The position numbers and the translations under genes were made by a program. From positions 1 through 64,000 of IMG/VR virus record IMGVR_UViG_3300035670_000144: a DNA stretch of 64,000 bases. One strand, 5' to 3'. Source of the stretch: a virus. The number at the start of each line of letters is the position of its first letter. The first letter of the stretch is position 1. The notes under the pieces are model-generated. The model searched no databases. It was not told the DNA's origin and saw only the letters and a list, made by a program, of their open reading frames with translations. Shown here one piece after another: positions 11,301 through 19,821 of this stretch.

Positions 11301-11428
11301 CGTGCCTGAACAGCATATCCTGGACGATATAAAATTCTATAAAATTCTTTTGTATCGTCATAATCATCATAATATGGCGATACATTAAAATTTGTTGTCA
11401 ATGTTGAATTTGCTGTTGTGTCGGCCAT
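5387..11428 (-). CDS. Large DUF4815-like baseplate/fibre structural protein
   Basis: 2013 aa, the largest gene in the window. The N-terminus contains NVSPYYDDYDDTKEFYRILYRPGYAVQARELTQ (residues 15-47) and IFKEGTLVL, signatures of a structural family widespread in T4-like cyanophages. A later segment, GTLNLNPPTDVWVDT near residue 1090, is also typical. The rest is mostly beta-rich. It follows gp8 in the operon, where T4 has genes 9-12, so it probably forms the peripheral baseplate or the proximal fibre attachment. The function assignment is by family and position. Confidence 0.8.
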   Translation of the reverse strand: MADTTANSTLTTNFNVSPYYDDYDDTKEFYRILYRPGYAVQARELTQSQTILQKQINRFGRHIFKEGTLVLDSDENRGKFTLSRIPYIKIKNTDSSNGTVNVFSYVNTVLTGATSNISARVIDALDGDGTSQNTKTLYIGWLNGNPTANLSTFIDDEVLLSNTLPSIYTASANSSGFGSIFRINEGVVFAKEHFISFQSQSIIADRYSQNANCQVGFVLSESIISSNEDISLLDPALESSNYSAPGANRFKISARLVRYDVSEQIDSSEYIKLISVKDGVVQERNQRTQYSAILDELAKRTYDESGDYYSYGLSVKIRENLDTGNNFGYLSLTNGGDSEKLTVVVEPGTGYVRGYEIGAIAPTFLTIDKSNTFSNINSQIVSTRLGNYLLCDEAVGPLIHDKVIDIYLYDTAQNRISGRKWSTGSQTGNIVGTAKLSSAYYDSGTLGTSNSQIKVYLFDIEMNGSNTISSNVKSLYSNSGSVIFSADVVLNNSNLATLEDTSIGKFLYYTGSDATRTIRDDSSNPDTTFTFRKTDSTITSTGTFAATISGGEVFPYTVGSLSDTEKKEFLLTFISPTEVSTSGVVSNTSPNGLLGVATSFNNFNVGDKIAFTNTDIGIYTITAITSGTEINVYPTLSSTVTNYAFVKKYEIGDFVDLTTKGVTGVERTVTSASTTQLNFDLKETFSNTASLSLTYNASRNSAKEATKTLKSDRYVVINCSSAGTTGPFNLGISDIFRIKEIRKHNSTFTTGTEGTDVTKFFSLLDGNYEYYVDHAKINPDKITLSSSEYLLVKLDYFDHDFTSGKGYFSIDSYPINDDNTSSSEIRTEQIPIFKSPTTGVIYDLRNHLDFRPIKTNTASDSTTIAGATENPSDIRTFKNDGVGFRLPADSSQIIFDFSYYNARKDIVYVNKNNIYSIKNGTPSSNPVAPSPIDETMTLAVLTIAPYPSLSPEYAQTIGRLDISCSQQKTLNRRYTMKDIGTIRERVDNLEYYASLNALEKDALDMQILDENGLNRFKNGIFVDSFSDHSLGDTRNPDYKISVDKQERSVTPIFNEESLYYNIVSNNSYIFSNTEIGVITLDYDEVEFLNQPYATTDRNIETSIFNYSGTLNLNPPTDVWVDTTIIPPNTINTYVTNIGTTRDNRSWTRSVTGYSLVNKETGVVIRRYDPNRTYTIYAAGAGGDTTGRNRNYYNNYWGAEGTVVSAQEFAFFEAKLIAGPDAVKNVSWYSGPNISVDIVEDYTEVRSGISGSSTSAIEENALGNFVTDVSAVTYIRPQKILINAIGLLPRTRHYVFFDGENMSDFVTPLDESEFFADLNSTAPSIRPSQSEGSSLISDDDGKIYAALRIPNTDVKKFTVGNKQVIVTDSRTNADNPTSVAVNNFYASGINTTRQGLIQSTRITTIYPPLLPEDRYGTRVRGTYGRREYSCLGYSFYINAPEGEEGIFITSVDTFFSSKHPELGVWFEIREMDSGGSITRNTIPYSEVWYESSDIVTSDDSSVPFNVKFPCPIFLKNGHQYAFIIHTAGINPGYRTYVADINAQALGSPSTTPRNIDLLTGSRYVSRPLTGTLYTTNNNLNWDIVDGIDLKVKFYRASFVKNINGVVTIGNKPIEFIKANNLSSPLTYIGEPVLGNDRLTLQNPPVGGIIEDGDVLVGANSTANSIVLTASSPLYIMSNSGFEIGETVTAYYGSNLVSKGVTANVVSIANTFATLYKFDDNNPDYRIRLKDSNGIILANDTIRGLYSGQQFNVESIDRQRYSTVKFEPQYLNFSPCVVSFEMKSISNTSVVGDFMYISDRNDYGFDSERALYSRTDEINDFGGLQSNQIRTTMRTSSEYVSPVLDLNRTHTIFVDYLLNNDITNEDLSRGGNLINTYLSKQITLATDQDAEDLNVILTAYRPPGTEIYVWVKILNGEDDTAFSDRPWIKLDYINKSDVYSSLSNKNNFIEYGFKFPISVMTGLDSVGDPGIVEYVSDSGQKFTRFKHYAIKIGLGSDDASRIPRVTDLRAIALQL

Positions 11429-11477
11429 TTACCCTTTTCCTTTTAAAACATTATTATATTTGAATGTTATATCCACT

Positions 11478-12803
11478 TTAAAATTTTACGACGATTTTAA
11501 TATCTTCTATTTGATCTAATGATCTTTGTATTGGTTCAATATTATCAACATATAAAATTTTTCCTGAATATTTTTTCAGATCTCCATAATCTATACTTGA
11601 TACCACTCTAGATGCAAAACTTTCTAAACCAATAAGAGATTGTGATGCTCTAGGTGAGCCTATTGTATTTATTAAATATAAATTATTATTGGCTTCGTCC
11701 CAAGTAACAACTCTGCCACTAAAAATTGAATTTGACAAACTCACACCCTGATATACTTTTTCATCTTTTTTATAATTACCCGTACCAGACAATGTTAACA
11801 TCATACATTGATTTACAAGCCTATATGTTGCAATGTTAGATGTTGCATATGTATATGGGTCTTTTATGATAGAAATCTGTCTAAAATCATTATCAGCGAT
11901 TATCTGCCCATCTTCATCATATCTTATTTGTGTATTTATCATAATGTTTTTTCCACCCAATTCATATAATGGGTCGGAACCGTGACCACCAATTGGACTA
12001 ATTATTGCTCTTGCAGATGCCCCAGAACCATATATATCTTCGATAGAAACAGTAGCATACGTGTAACCTGTTCCAGAGTCTGTAATTACTATAGTATCTA
12101 CAGTCTCTGATATTGAATTTATAGTTGCCTCTGCGGTTGCACCTGTTCCGTCGCCAGATATAGTTATCGTTATACTGCTTGCATTACTATATCCTGACCC
12201 TGCATTTGTTAATTCTATAAAATCTATGGAGCCCGGTGTTGCATATGATTGAACCTGCCATTGTAATGAGCCATCATCAATTGTTAAAGTTTTAACCGGA
12301 ATGTAATTTTCTGTAGTATATCTAATCTGTTCAGAGTCCGATATTGTATACATATATTTCCAAATATATCCGTCCGAAGTATATGAGGATATTTGTGGAT
12401 TTACTGATGTTGGTTCAACAGTTGATATTGACCCGTTTGCATTTGATATGCATTTGTATACAGAAAAATCTTCATTCATAACATAGAACTGTGTTGATCC
12501 GTCAAATAGATTTGTATTTATATGATCATATGCAGTATATGTGTTACCGGAAACCCAATTATATCTTGGGATCACATGAAATAAATCTCCACCGAATAGC
12601 CTTTTGGCTCCGATCATGTTGTCCCATATTTCATACCGTGTTGCAATTGAAGAATTTGCTACTGTAGGGGAATCATTAGCGTCCCAAGAATCTGTCTTAC
12701 CGTATGTTATGTAAAGAACAGTATTTGGAGATGGCTCTGTTATAGATTCCTTAAACTGCTCCGCATTATTAATTCTCAAATCTATAAATGCTGTTGATGA
12801 CAT
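11478..12803 (-). CDS. 8: Baseplate wedge protein gp8
   Basis: 441 aa. The N-terminus (VLYITYGKTDSWDANDSP, then YEIWDNMIGAKRL and VIPRYNWVSGNTYTAYDH) matches the gp8 family of T4-like phages. Two internal repeats of the form GSGYxxAxIxIxGDGTGA near residues 195-265 are shared with gp6 and other structural proteins here. gp8 bridges the wedge core to peripheral baseplate proteins. Gene order gp6, gp7-position, gp8 agrees with T4. A good ribosome site precedes the ATG. Confidence 0.85.
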   Translation of the reverse strand: MSSTAFIDLRINNAEQFKESITEPSPNTVLYITYGKTDSWDANDSPTVANSSIATRYEIWDNMIGAKRLFGGDLFHVIPRYNWVSGNTYTAYDHINTNLFDGSTQFYVMNEDFSVYKCISNANGSISTVEPTSVNPQISSYTSDGYIWKYMYTISDSEQIRYTTENYIPVKTLTIDDGSLQWQVQSYATPGSIDFIELTNAGSGYSNASSITITISGDGTGATAEATINSISETVDTIVITDSGTGYTYATVSIEDIYGSGASARAIISPIGGHGSDPLYELGGKNIMINTQIRYDEDGQIIADNDFRQISIIKDPYTYATSNIATYRLVNQCMMLTLSGTGNYKKDEKVYQGVSLSNSIFSGRVVTWDEANNNLYLINTIGSPRASQSLIGLESFASRVVSSIDYGDLKKYSGKILYVDNIEPIQRSLDQIEDIKIVVKF

Positions 12804-12820
12804 ATTTTATATCCTAATCC

Positions 12821-15211
12821 TTATGTTACATCTGATGATACATATGTGGAGTCTGAAGTAGTATCCGTGTCATCAGATGTGTATTCTTTATATGCAAATG
12901 TTACAGGAGCATATACTTGCCCACTTGTGTCATTAGAATATGTTATGTTTGATGTGAATGTTGCAGAACCTTCTGATATTGATATTAATGGTTCGTATGT
13001 ATAACTAATTCCAGGTTCTAAAATTTCAACACCAACAATAGATCCGTTTGTATTTATAGTATATCTAGCATTAGCACCCTTTCCATCACCGGCAATTATT
13101 AAAAATCCGTTTGAACTATATCCTGAACCACCATCAAGTATTGTTATATTAGATAGTTTACTTTTCATTTTTACGGTAAAATAATTTAATCCGGCGTCTT
13201 CTACATAATATATTCCATTCTTCACGTTATCATATCCACCAGATATAAATTCTAGTGTCACATTCATCGTAGGTTCAATGTTATGAGACGACGAAAATAC
13301 ATTTATTGTATTTCCAGTCTTATTATAATTTGTTAATTGTGTTTTGTAATTTATAATATTTGTCGGCTCGCATCCACACACCATATTTGATGTTATATCA
13401 TCAACTATTATGTATTGACCAAATAATTTTGTTCCTACAGGATGCGTTAAACCTTTTAAAACATTTCTATATTTGGATATTGGTATTTTTGATCTTATTA
13501 CATATGAGAATATTTGATAATAATCTCTATCTTCCAAGAAATTGTATGAACTTATGTGCCCATCATCATTCAAATATCTTCCTGGATATGAATATACGCC
13601 TTCAACTATAGTTGCAACCGCATTCGCTGTCCCATCACCATATCCTGTGAGATCGAGTGTTGGTGGTGTTGAATATCCTATTCCTCTGTCCAGAATAACA
13701 ATTCTTTCAATTGCACCAATCGTTGATGAAACTGTTAATAACTCTGCTCCCGAACCCAGAGTAGAAGTGACAGTTATATTTGCGCCATTTCCTGTTCCAG
13801 AAACTACATTTACTTCGGGTAGATAATTAATATCAAAACCAGAGCCCCCTATTATATGACCAGAAACTTGTTCAAATTCAACTTCTGTTATAGTCCCGAA
13901 ACCATCAACATTTTTAACATTTCCTGATGCACCGGTCCCGTATCCACCAATTACGTTTATAAATTCTATTTTATCTCCAATTTGATAATTCAATCCGCCA
14001 TCATTAATGTCCATTCTACCAAGAATGCCTAATGCTTGTATTGCGGTATTTGGAATGACATCTATATCTGGTGGTGATATATAGTTTGATCCTGAAGATG
14101 ATATTAATATAGATACTATTGGGCCTGTATTTGAATATTGCCAGAAATCAAACGCATCCTCTAATGTAGTATTAATATCTGATGAATTTAAATTACTATA
14201 TATTGTATTATTTAATGGTGTATTCTGTTCTAGTGATATCGTGTCGGATACAATGTTATATGAATTTGGATGTATTGTGCCATTAGTTGATACAATATTT
14301 ACATATCCATTAGTCCCCGATCCTCCACCACCCGAAGCTAGGATATAATCGCCCACTCTATATCCGGCTCCTCCATATAATACTCCAATAGATGCGACAT
14401 TACCAGTGGATACTTGTGCTACAGTAGCACAAGCACCAGTTCCAGTATTGCTTACTATCAAGACATGATCGCCAATTTTATAACCTGTTCCGCCAGATAT
14501 TATAGTAATTGTATTTAAAATACCACTGTATATATTTGCAGATAATGTATTTAGTGATTGGACATCATTAAATACTGTGAAAATAGATTCTCCATTTTCA
14601 AATTGCCCATCTACATTAGAAATAATAAGTTCATCTATTCTAATTCCTCTTTCATAGAACCGATCTACCTTTTCAACAAGTGCTAATGTACCAGAAGTAT
14701 TGCCTCTTATCTGTGTGCCAATAAACTTGTCTAGTGCAGATAATGATGTATTAGACGAACCGCCCAATTTTGTGTCTATAATTCTCACAGACTTTTGAAT
14801 ATACCACTTACCGTCCGATGCACGAAGAATGTCTTTTTTAGGATAATAGAAAGAAATGTCAGATGTATTATATATTATGTTGAACAGAAATTTTACAGAT
14901 TTTTCAGTGCCTTTTGCTCTATAGAAATCTTTAATATGTTTGACTAACAGCTTTTTATCTGCTACTATGTCATCTGGCAAAAGTATCATGAATGTTGAAT
15001 ATAGTTTTTCAGCAAACTCATCTTCAGTTAAATCAATATCTTGAAAATTCTGAATATTTTTTATTCTATTTAACACTTTATCATTTTGTTCAAGATATTC
15101 GTAATATTTTTCTAAAAATAATACGAAATTTGCATGATCGTTTCTTACAAAAAATGGTAATTGTGAATTTATCAGATTAGATATTCTGTTATTTGAAATC
15201 GTGTTTGCCAT
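12821..15211 (-). CDS. Baseplate wedge-type structural protein (gp7 position)
   Basis: 796 aa. The N-terminal 150 residues (ISNLINSQLPFFVRNDHANFVLFLEKYYEYLEQ, LLVKHIKDFYRAKGTEKSVKFLFNIIYN, PKKDILRASDGKWY) match a structural family of cyanophage-type myoviruses. The remainder carries many GxGYxxGD and SGTGNGA beta repeats. It lies exactly between gp6 and gp8, where T4 has gp7, and its start overlaps the gp6 stop (TAATG). Calling it the gp7 equivalent is positional inference. Confidence 0.7.
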   Translation of the reverse strand: MANTISNNRISNLINSQLPFFVRNDHANFVLFLEKYYEYLEQNDKVLNRIKNIQNFQDIDLTEDEFAEKLYSTFMILLPDDIVADKKLLVKHIKDFYRAKGTEKSVKFLFNIIYNTSDISFYYPKKDILRASDGKWYIQKSVRIIDTKLGGSSNTSLSALDKFIGTQIRGNTSGTLALVEKVDRFYERGIRIDELIISNVDGQFENGESIFTVFNDVQSLNTLSANIYSGILNTITIISGGTGYKIGDHVLIVSNTGTGACATVAQVSTGNVASIGVLYGGAGYRVGDYILASGGGGSGTNGYVNIVSTNGTIHPNSYNIVSDTISLEQNTPLNNTIYSNLNSSDINTTLEDAFDFWQYSNTGPIVSILISSSGSNYISPPDIDVIPNTAIQALGILGRMDINDGGLNYQIGDKIEFINVIGGYGTGASGNVKNVDGFGTITEVEFEQVSGHIIGGSGFDINYLPEVNVVSGTGNGANITVTSTLGSGAELLTVSSTIGAIERIVILDRGIGYSTPPTLDLTGYGDGTANAVATIVEGVYSYPGRYLNDDGHISSYNFLEDRDYYQIFSYVIRSKIPISKYRNVLKGLTHPVGTKLFGQYIIVDDITSNMVCGCEPTNIINYKTQLTNYNKTGNTINVFSSSHNIEPTMNVTLEFISGGYDNVKNGIYYVEDAGLNYFTVKMKSKLSNITILDGGSGYSSNGFLIIAGDGKGANARYTINTNGSIVGVEILEPGISYTYEPLISISEGSATFTSNITYSNDTSGQVYAPVTFAYKEYTSDDTDTTSDSTYVSSDVT

Positions 15212-17289
15212 TATTCTGCAATCATCCTAATCTGAACACTTCTGGCGTCCGAATCATCTATTGATACGATTCTATTTCTAAGAGGATATATATGAGTACC
15301 TTTCAATTCTGCCGATAATGTTAAATAATTATCATCATAGAAAGAATTGTTTTCGACTGATATTATTCTAATAGCATCAATATAAACTTTTCCAATATTA
15401 TGTTCAATATAACCAGCGTTGTTATTGAGAATTACCTTTTCCCCATTTTCTTTGTAATAATATGATCTTAAAACCATCTTATTGTTTTGTAGTTTTATAT
15501 TTGCTGAAGCACCAGAACCGTCTCCACCACTTAATGCAATTGTAGCATAATTATAATTTTTTCCAGGATTATCAATAATAATAGCAACAACTCTACCTGA
15601 TAATATCTTTGCTGTTGCCGATGCACCAGAACCGTCTCCGCTTATTGTAACAGTCGGTGCTATACTGTAGTTTTGCCCTGCTGAAACCACTTCTATATAA
15701 TCTATTCCGGTTGATATTTCTGGTGATTGTTCAAAATATATATCTCTCTCAACAAAAGCAGAATCATATGTTTTTATCGATGGATATGATGACAACATAT
15801 CTCCAATCTCATTAGAATGCTCAAGTCTAACACCAAAATTTATATTATATGTTTTTGTGTTTACTGTATCTATCAATATTCTTTTCTGTGCAAATACTTC
15901 AATATCACATCCAGTTATAGATTTTTCACAATTCTCTATATAATTCTCTAATTTAGTTTTTCTAAATATTGATGAAAAATTAGACAATTCGTTTGTAGCA
16001 TAATCTGATATCGCCGCTTTAACCAATTGTAATATTTCACCTTCAGTTCTAGTTGTTAATTTTGAATTATATGTAACATCTCCTTTAACCAGAAGATAAA
16101 GATATTCTGGATCGAGTATTTCTGGTGTTACAGTCAAGACATTTCTTTTCTGTATAAGTTCTTCTTTAATTTTTTCTTTTTCAAGATTAGTTAAGAAGTA
16201 GTTACCTTTGGGTTTCAATGAAATGAATACTTTACCATATATGACAGGATCATTATCTTCACCGCCCCAAACTGCAACAGAATCTATATTATTATAATCT
16301 TTGGTGATCAAAGTCTCATAATCATTTTGAGTTACTGCACGATTTTGTGTGGAGTAAAAATATGGGGCTCTATACCTGATTTGTTCAATAGATTCCTTTT
16401 CAATGCCTCCATATGAAGATGCTGTTGATTGAATGCTTACATTATTTCTATATCCTGCAACATTTGATGTTGGCACAAATCTGCTAATATTATTAGCAAT
16501 TTCTCCGACATTATCTAGATATGTTAATATAACAACACTACCATCTTTGGGCTTTTTTCCGATTACATCATCTCCAAAATATACAGTATATGTTGAACTT
16601 TCATTTTCCTCTATGAAATAAACAAAAGAGTTTCCAGTCAATTCTGTTATATCTTCTGCTTGCGTATACGTTATGGTATCAGTATTGGTCGTAGATTCTT
16701 GGACATTAACTAGAATACTCTCTATGTCAACATTAGATGATGGAATTTCAAACCTTCTTGATTCATTCATAGAATCCATTAGATATTGTATAGTTATAAC
16801 CTCACCCTGTTTAATATTGACATTTGCAAAACTAAATGACCCACCTTCTTTATACGCGGTGTTAGAATATAAAGCAACGAATGGGTAATTAATTCCGTTT
16901 ATATCTGTTCCTAGAAATCTTGTATATTTCTCAATTGTGGCAGATGTTGCATCAGTATCTTCTACACCAGAAACGGGTGTTATTGTGATATTCAGTTTAC
17001 TCAATGCTCCTTGCTTACTGCCTGGAACATAATTCATGAGTTTAGCGTGTGATAAAATTGAATTTCTTAATTGTGCCGAATCAAGGAACATTTCGTTCCC
17101 TACCATATTAAGATAGTATGCCATATAATGTGTGTTATACGCAAGAATATCAAGCAACACAGACATACCAGAACCCTCAAAATCAAAATCTTGAAATTCT
17201 GATTGACTTCTTAGATATGTTTTTAAGTTTTCTTTGATAGAATCAAAATCAATTTCCGTAACTCTTAGTGCAGCTTTTTCTGTAGCCAT
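15211..17289 (-). CDS. 6: Baseplate wedge protein gp6
   Basis: 692 aa. The start (VTEIDFDSIKENLKTYLRSQSEFQDFDFEGSGMSVLLDILAYNTHYMAYYLNM) is diagnostic of gp6 in T4-like phages, related to the baseplate J family. The central part contains RAPYFYSTQNRAVTQNDYETLI. The C-terminal 150 residues add two GxxYxxAPTVTISGDGSGA repeats. gp6 dimers form the inner ring that opens during sheath contraction. The stop abuts the gp7-position start and the gp25 stop abuts this start. Confidence 0.9.
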   Translation of the reverse strand: MATEKAALRVTEIDFDSIKENLKTYLRSQSEFQDFDFEGSGMSVLLDILAYNTHYMAYYLNMVGNEMFLDSAQLRNSILSHAKLMNYVPGSKQGALSKLNITITPVSGVEDTDATSATIEKYTRFLGTDINGINYPFVALYSNTAYKEGGSFSFANVNIKQGEVITIQYLMDSMNESRRFEIPSSNVDIESILVNVQESTTNTDTITYTQAEDITELTGNSFVYFIEENESSTYTVYFGDDVIGKKPKDGSVVILTYLDNVGEIANNISRFVPTSNVAGYRNNVSIQSTASSYGGIEKESIEQIRYRAPYFYSTQNRAVTQNDYETLITKDYNNIDSVAVWGGEDNDPVIYGKVFISLKPKGNYFLTNLEKEKIKEELIQKRNVLTVTPEILDPEYLYLLVKGDVTYNSKLTTRTEGEILQLVKAAISDYATNELSNFSSIFRKTKLENYIENCEKSITGCDIEVFAQKRILIDTVNTKTYNINFGVRLEHSNEIGDMLSSYPSIKTYDSAFVERDIYFEQSPEISTGIDYIEVVSAGQNYSIAPTVTISGDGSGASATAKILSGRVVAIIIDNPGKNYNYATIALSGGDGSGASANIKLQNNKMVLRSYYYKENGEKVILNNNAGYIEHNIGKVYIDAIRIISVENNSFYDDNYLTLSAELKGTHIYPLRNRIVSIDDSDARSVQIRMIAE

Positions 17290-17712
17290 TTATCTCAATC
17301 TTTCTAGGAATAGATTTATTGTTGCAGGTTCCCCACGATTTACAATTATGAAAGTTATTCTTACGTTATATCCATTTAAATCAGGATCGACCGATACTTC
17401 AATTCCACTATCATTCATTTCAGTATCTGGAAGTCTTACTCTTGGCTCAAAGTTTGTAATAACTTCGGCAATAGCATCTTTTAGAAATGTCGCAGTAAAT
17501 ATATTTATATTATCAAAAAGAATCTTCTGGGCGTTAGAGCCTATATAAGACCTGAATGGACGATCATAAAAATTGGTTAGTATTAGATTTCTAACAGATC
17601 GTTTGATCGCATCAACGCCAGTTTTCTTTACTACATCGCCCGTTGTAGGGTGTGCAATAAAGTCTAGGTCCAAGTCTGAATAGTCTGGTCTTCTTACTAT
17701 GTTTTGTGCCAT
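17290..17712 (-). CDS. 25: Baseplate wedge protein gp25
   Basis: 140 aa. The protein contains DLDLDFIAHPTTGDVVKKTGVDAIKRSVRNLILTNFYDRPF and the conserved pattern around residues 30-60 typical of GPW/gp25. It nucleates sheath polymerisation with gp6 and gp53. It is adjacent to gene 6, as in many T4-like genomes. Confidence 0.9.
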   Translation of the reverse strand: MAQNIVRRPDYSDLDLDFIAHPTTGDVVKKTGVDAIKRSVRNLILTNFYDRPFRSYIGSNAQKILFDNINIFTATFLKDAIAEVITNFEPRVRLPDTEMNDSGIEVSVDPDLNGYNVRITFIIVNRGEPATINLFLERLR

Positions 17713-17719
17713 ATATTAT

Positions 17720-18547
17720 TTATAGAACTCCCCTAGTGCCTAAATCTGTTGGATATAATGGGTTTGGTTTTTCTGCTATTTCTTTTGGTGATCTAATAGG
17801 TGCTGCTTTTTGATCTTGTGGTTTCACACCCGGACCCGAATTGATATAAACTTTTCCACCACCAGCATCTATGCGAATATCTCCACCCTCTGTTGATATA
17901 GATATTGTTGATTTTGCTCCAATTGCTACATCCGATTGCTCTGCTTTTATTCCAACTTGTGCACCACCAATAGATGCTAAACCTCCAGATGGACTTTTTG
18001 CTTGAAGGGTCGCATTTGCTCCTTGAATGTTGATAGGCCCTTCTGATGAAGTCATATCTACAGGAGAACCACCTGCACCAAATATTTGAAATCCTTCTCC
18101 AGAAATTATATTTGTCTTTCCTGCAACCATACTGTTTTTATTTGATCCAACAACTTCATTATATGAATCATGAGTTGATGTGTTCATTTGTTTTGCTGTA
18201 ACATCAAAATTGCCTTCCGCCCTGAATGTAGCATCTACTTCAGAACGAATATCAAATGTTCCAGATGTATTAATTCTATACTCACCTCTAATATCGTTAT
18301 AGAATCCATTAAACACAGTCATCTTGGCCGATCCGTCTGGATTATAAATCCAACCTGTGCCACTTCTATGTTGCATGGAAATATATTCATGGTCTTTAAC
18401 ATCATTCATAATAAAAGTATGACCAGACCTAGTGATCATCATATCCTGAAAACCATACTTATTGGCATTAGGATTTTGCCTTGGATCACCGGGCTCTTTA
18501 TATTGCGATGTTTTTCTTGGCTCGTTTTCATTTATTTTAGTTGGCAT
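17720..18547 (-). CDS. gp5-like spike needle protein (C-terminal half)
   Basis: 275 aa. The N-terminus has SGHTFIMND and a VgrG-like ISMQHRSGTGWIYNPDGS, then repeats (FDIRSEVDATFRAEGNFDVTAKQMNTST) typical of the triple-stranded beta needle of gp5/VgrG proteins. The C-terminus (IDAGGGKVYINSGPG) ends the needle. No lysozyme domain is present. With the next gene, which carries the OB-fold portion, it appears to form a gp5 spike divided into two polypeptides. Confidence 0.75.
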   Translation of the reverse strand: MPTKINENEPRKTSQYKEPGDPRQNPNANKYGFQDMMITRSGHTFIMNDVKDHEYISMQHRSGTGWIYNPDGSAKMTVFNGFYNDIRGEYRINTSGTFDIRSEVDATFRAEGNFDVTAKQMNTSTHDSYNEVVGSNKNSMVAGKTNIISGEGFQIFGAGGSPVDMTSSEGPINIQGANATLQAKSPSGGLASIGGAQVGIKAEQSDVAIGAKSTISISTEGGDIRIDAGGGKVYINSGPGVKPQDQKAAPIRSPKEIAEKPNPLYPTDLGTRGVL

Positions 18548-18561
18548 AATTCATAACTCCT

Positions 18562-19821
18562 TTAAGCACCGGCAAAATTGGAAGAAGTCCATAAAACAGA
18601 GGATAATGGTTGCTTTGAATCTCTGTTGTTATCGGCATGTTGACTATTAGTTTTTCTTGTTGGACTCATTCCTGCTCTATTTGCGGCTTCTCTCAATGCG
18701 GCTTGGGCCTGTGGTGCAACTCTATTAATCATATCGAATATCTGTGAAGAATCTTTACCAAAAATGTTATCCCCAACACCAGCGGGGAATGATGCAGCAG
18801 ATGTCATAGAATTTAGCATAGAATTTTTAGATGTTGCAACGGTATTACTTACGTTTTCAGTCACATTTCCTGTCGCTGTTATTATTTGTTGAATGTTTCC
18901 AAATGCAGTTTCAATTTCTATCACAATATTATCTAATTTATCCAGTCCATATAAACTTTCATCTGAAATTAGTCTGTTGAATGCAGCCATAATATCTGCG
19001 ACCGATGTTACTTGCGATAATAGTGCAACAGCATTTTCAATGAAGACTTCCTCATTCACTCTCCTGTCAGAAAGATATGATATAGTATCCTGTTCCTCTT
19101 TCAAATCATCAATTAATGCTAATAATATTGCCCAAATTTCAGGTGGAATAGAATCCTGAATTTTTTTCTTATTTTCATCACTTAAGTTTTTGAGAGATTT
19201 ACCAAGATTTAAATTCGATCCTGGTAGAGAACCAAATGATGATGGATTTAATATACCGGCGAATTGTGCCAGTGCAGTTGGAATTTGGCCTATAGATGGT
19301 AATTTTCTTCCAGCGGTTTCTGCATATTCACCATTTGTAATTTTATTTCGTCTGTTTGAATGTTTATATACTTTACCTTCATCATTTTGCTGAGTCTTTA
19401 ATCCTCTAGCATCAACATATCCTTTAACTTCACTGATAATTTTTGACGGCCAATTTATTGCAGTCTCTCCTGGGGGGAACCACGACCATCCAGATAAATT
19501 TCCTGGCATACCTTCTTTGTCGTGAAGAATATCTGTCATTGGACCTAATATGATACAATCATTTCTACCTGTAGTTTTCAATGCAAGCACCAACTGCCCA
19601 TTATCAAAAGGTCTCATATTCTGGCCGTGTTTTGTGCCAACAGAGGTGCTTAATGCAATATGTTGTGGATCAACGCCTTGCCCATGTTCTGGAAATGCTA
19701 TCTGCATATTTCCAGATTGAGTTGGGTCTTGTATTCCTGTAGGACTGTCTTCTGTTCCATTGCCAACAACACGACCAATACTGAAAACTTGTGTAAAATC
19801 TTTTGGGCCACCTAACGACAT
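18562..19821 (-). CDS. gp5-like spike protein, OB-fold N-terminal part
   Basis: 419 aa from the ATG at 19819-19821 (AGGAGT upstream; TAATG overlap with the hub gene); a longer frame is open but lacks a better site. Residues about 15-110 (FSIGRVVGNGTED, GNMQIAFPEHGQGVDPQHIAL, FDNGQLVLALKTTGRNDCIILG) look like the gp5 OB fold. A long helical region follows (about 210-360). T4 gp5 has a lysozyme domain after the OB fold; none is visible here, and wall hydrolysis modules sit in the 1242-aa protein instead. Confidence 0.65.
   Translation of the reverse strand: MSLGGPKDFTQVFSIGRVVGNGTEDSPTGIQDPTQSGNMQIAFPEHGQGVDPQHIALSTSVGTKHGQNMRPFDNGQLVLALKTTGRNDCIILGPMTDILHDKEGMPGNLSGWSWFPPGETAINWPSKIISEVKGYVDARGLKTQQNDEGKVYKHSNRRNKITNGEYAETAGRKLPSIGQIPTALAQFAGILNPSSFGSLPGSNLNLGKSLKNLSDENKKKIQDSIPPEIWAILLALIDDLKEEQDTISYLSDRRVNEEVFIENAVALLSQVTSVADIMAAFNRLISDESLYGLDKLDNIVIEIETAFGNIQQIITATGNVTENVSNTVATSKNSMLNSMTSAASFPAGVGDNIFGKDSSQIFDMINRVAPQAQAALREAANRAGMSPTRKTNSQHADNNRDSKQPLSSVLWTSSNFAGA

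Noticed and set aside
17717-17724. TATAAATA just before gene 25
   Set aside because: It ends only five bases before the start codon, so a transcript would barely include it, and the gene is already in the long operon. Probably chance.
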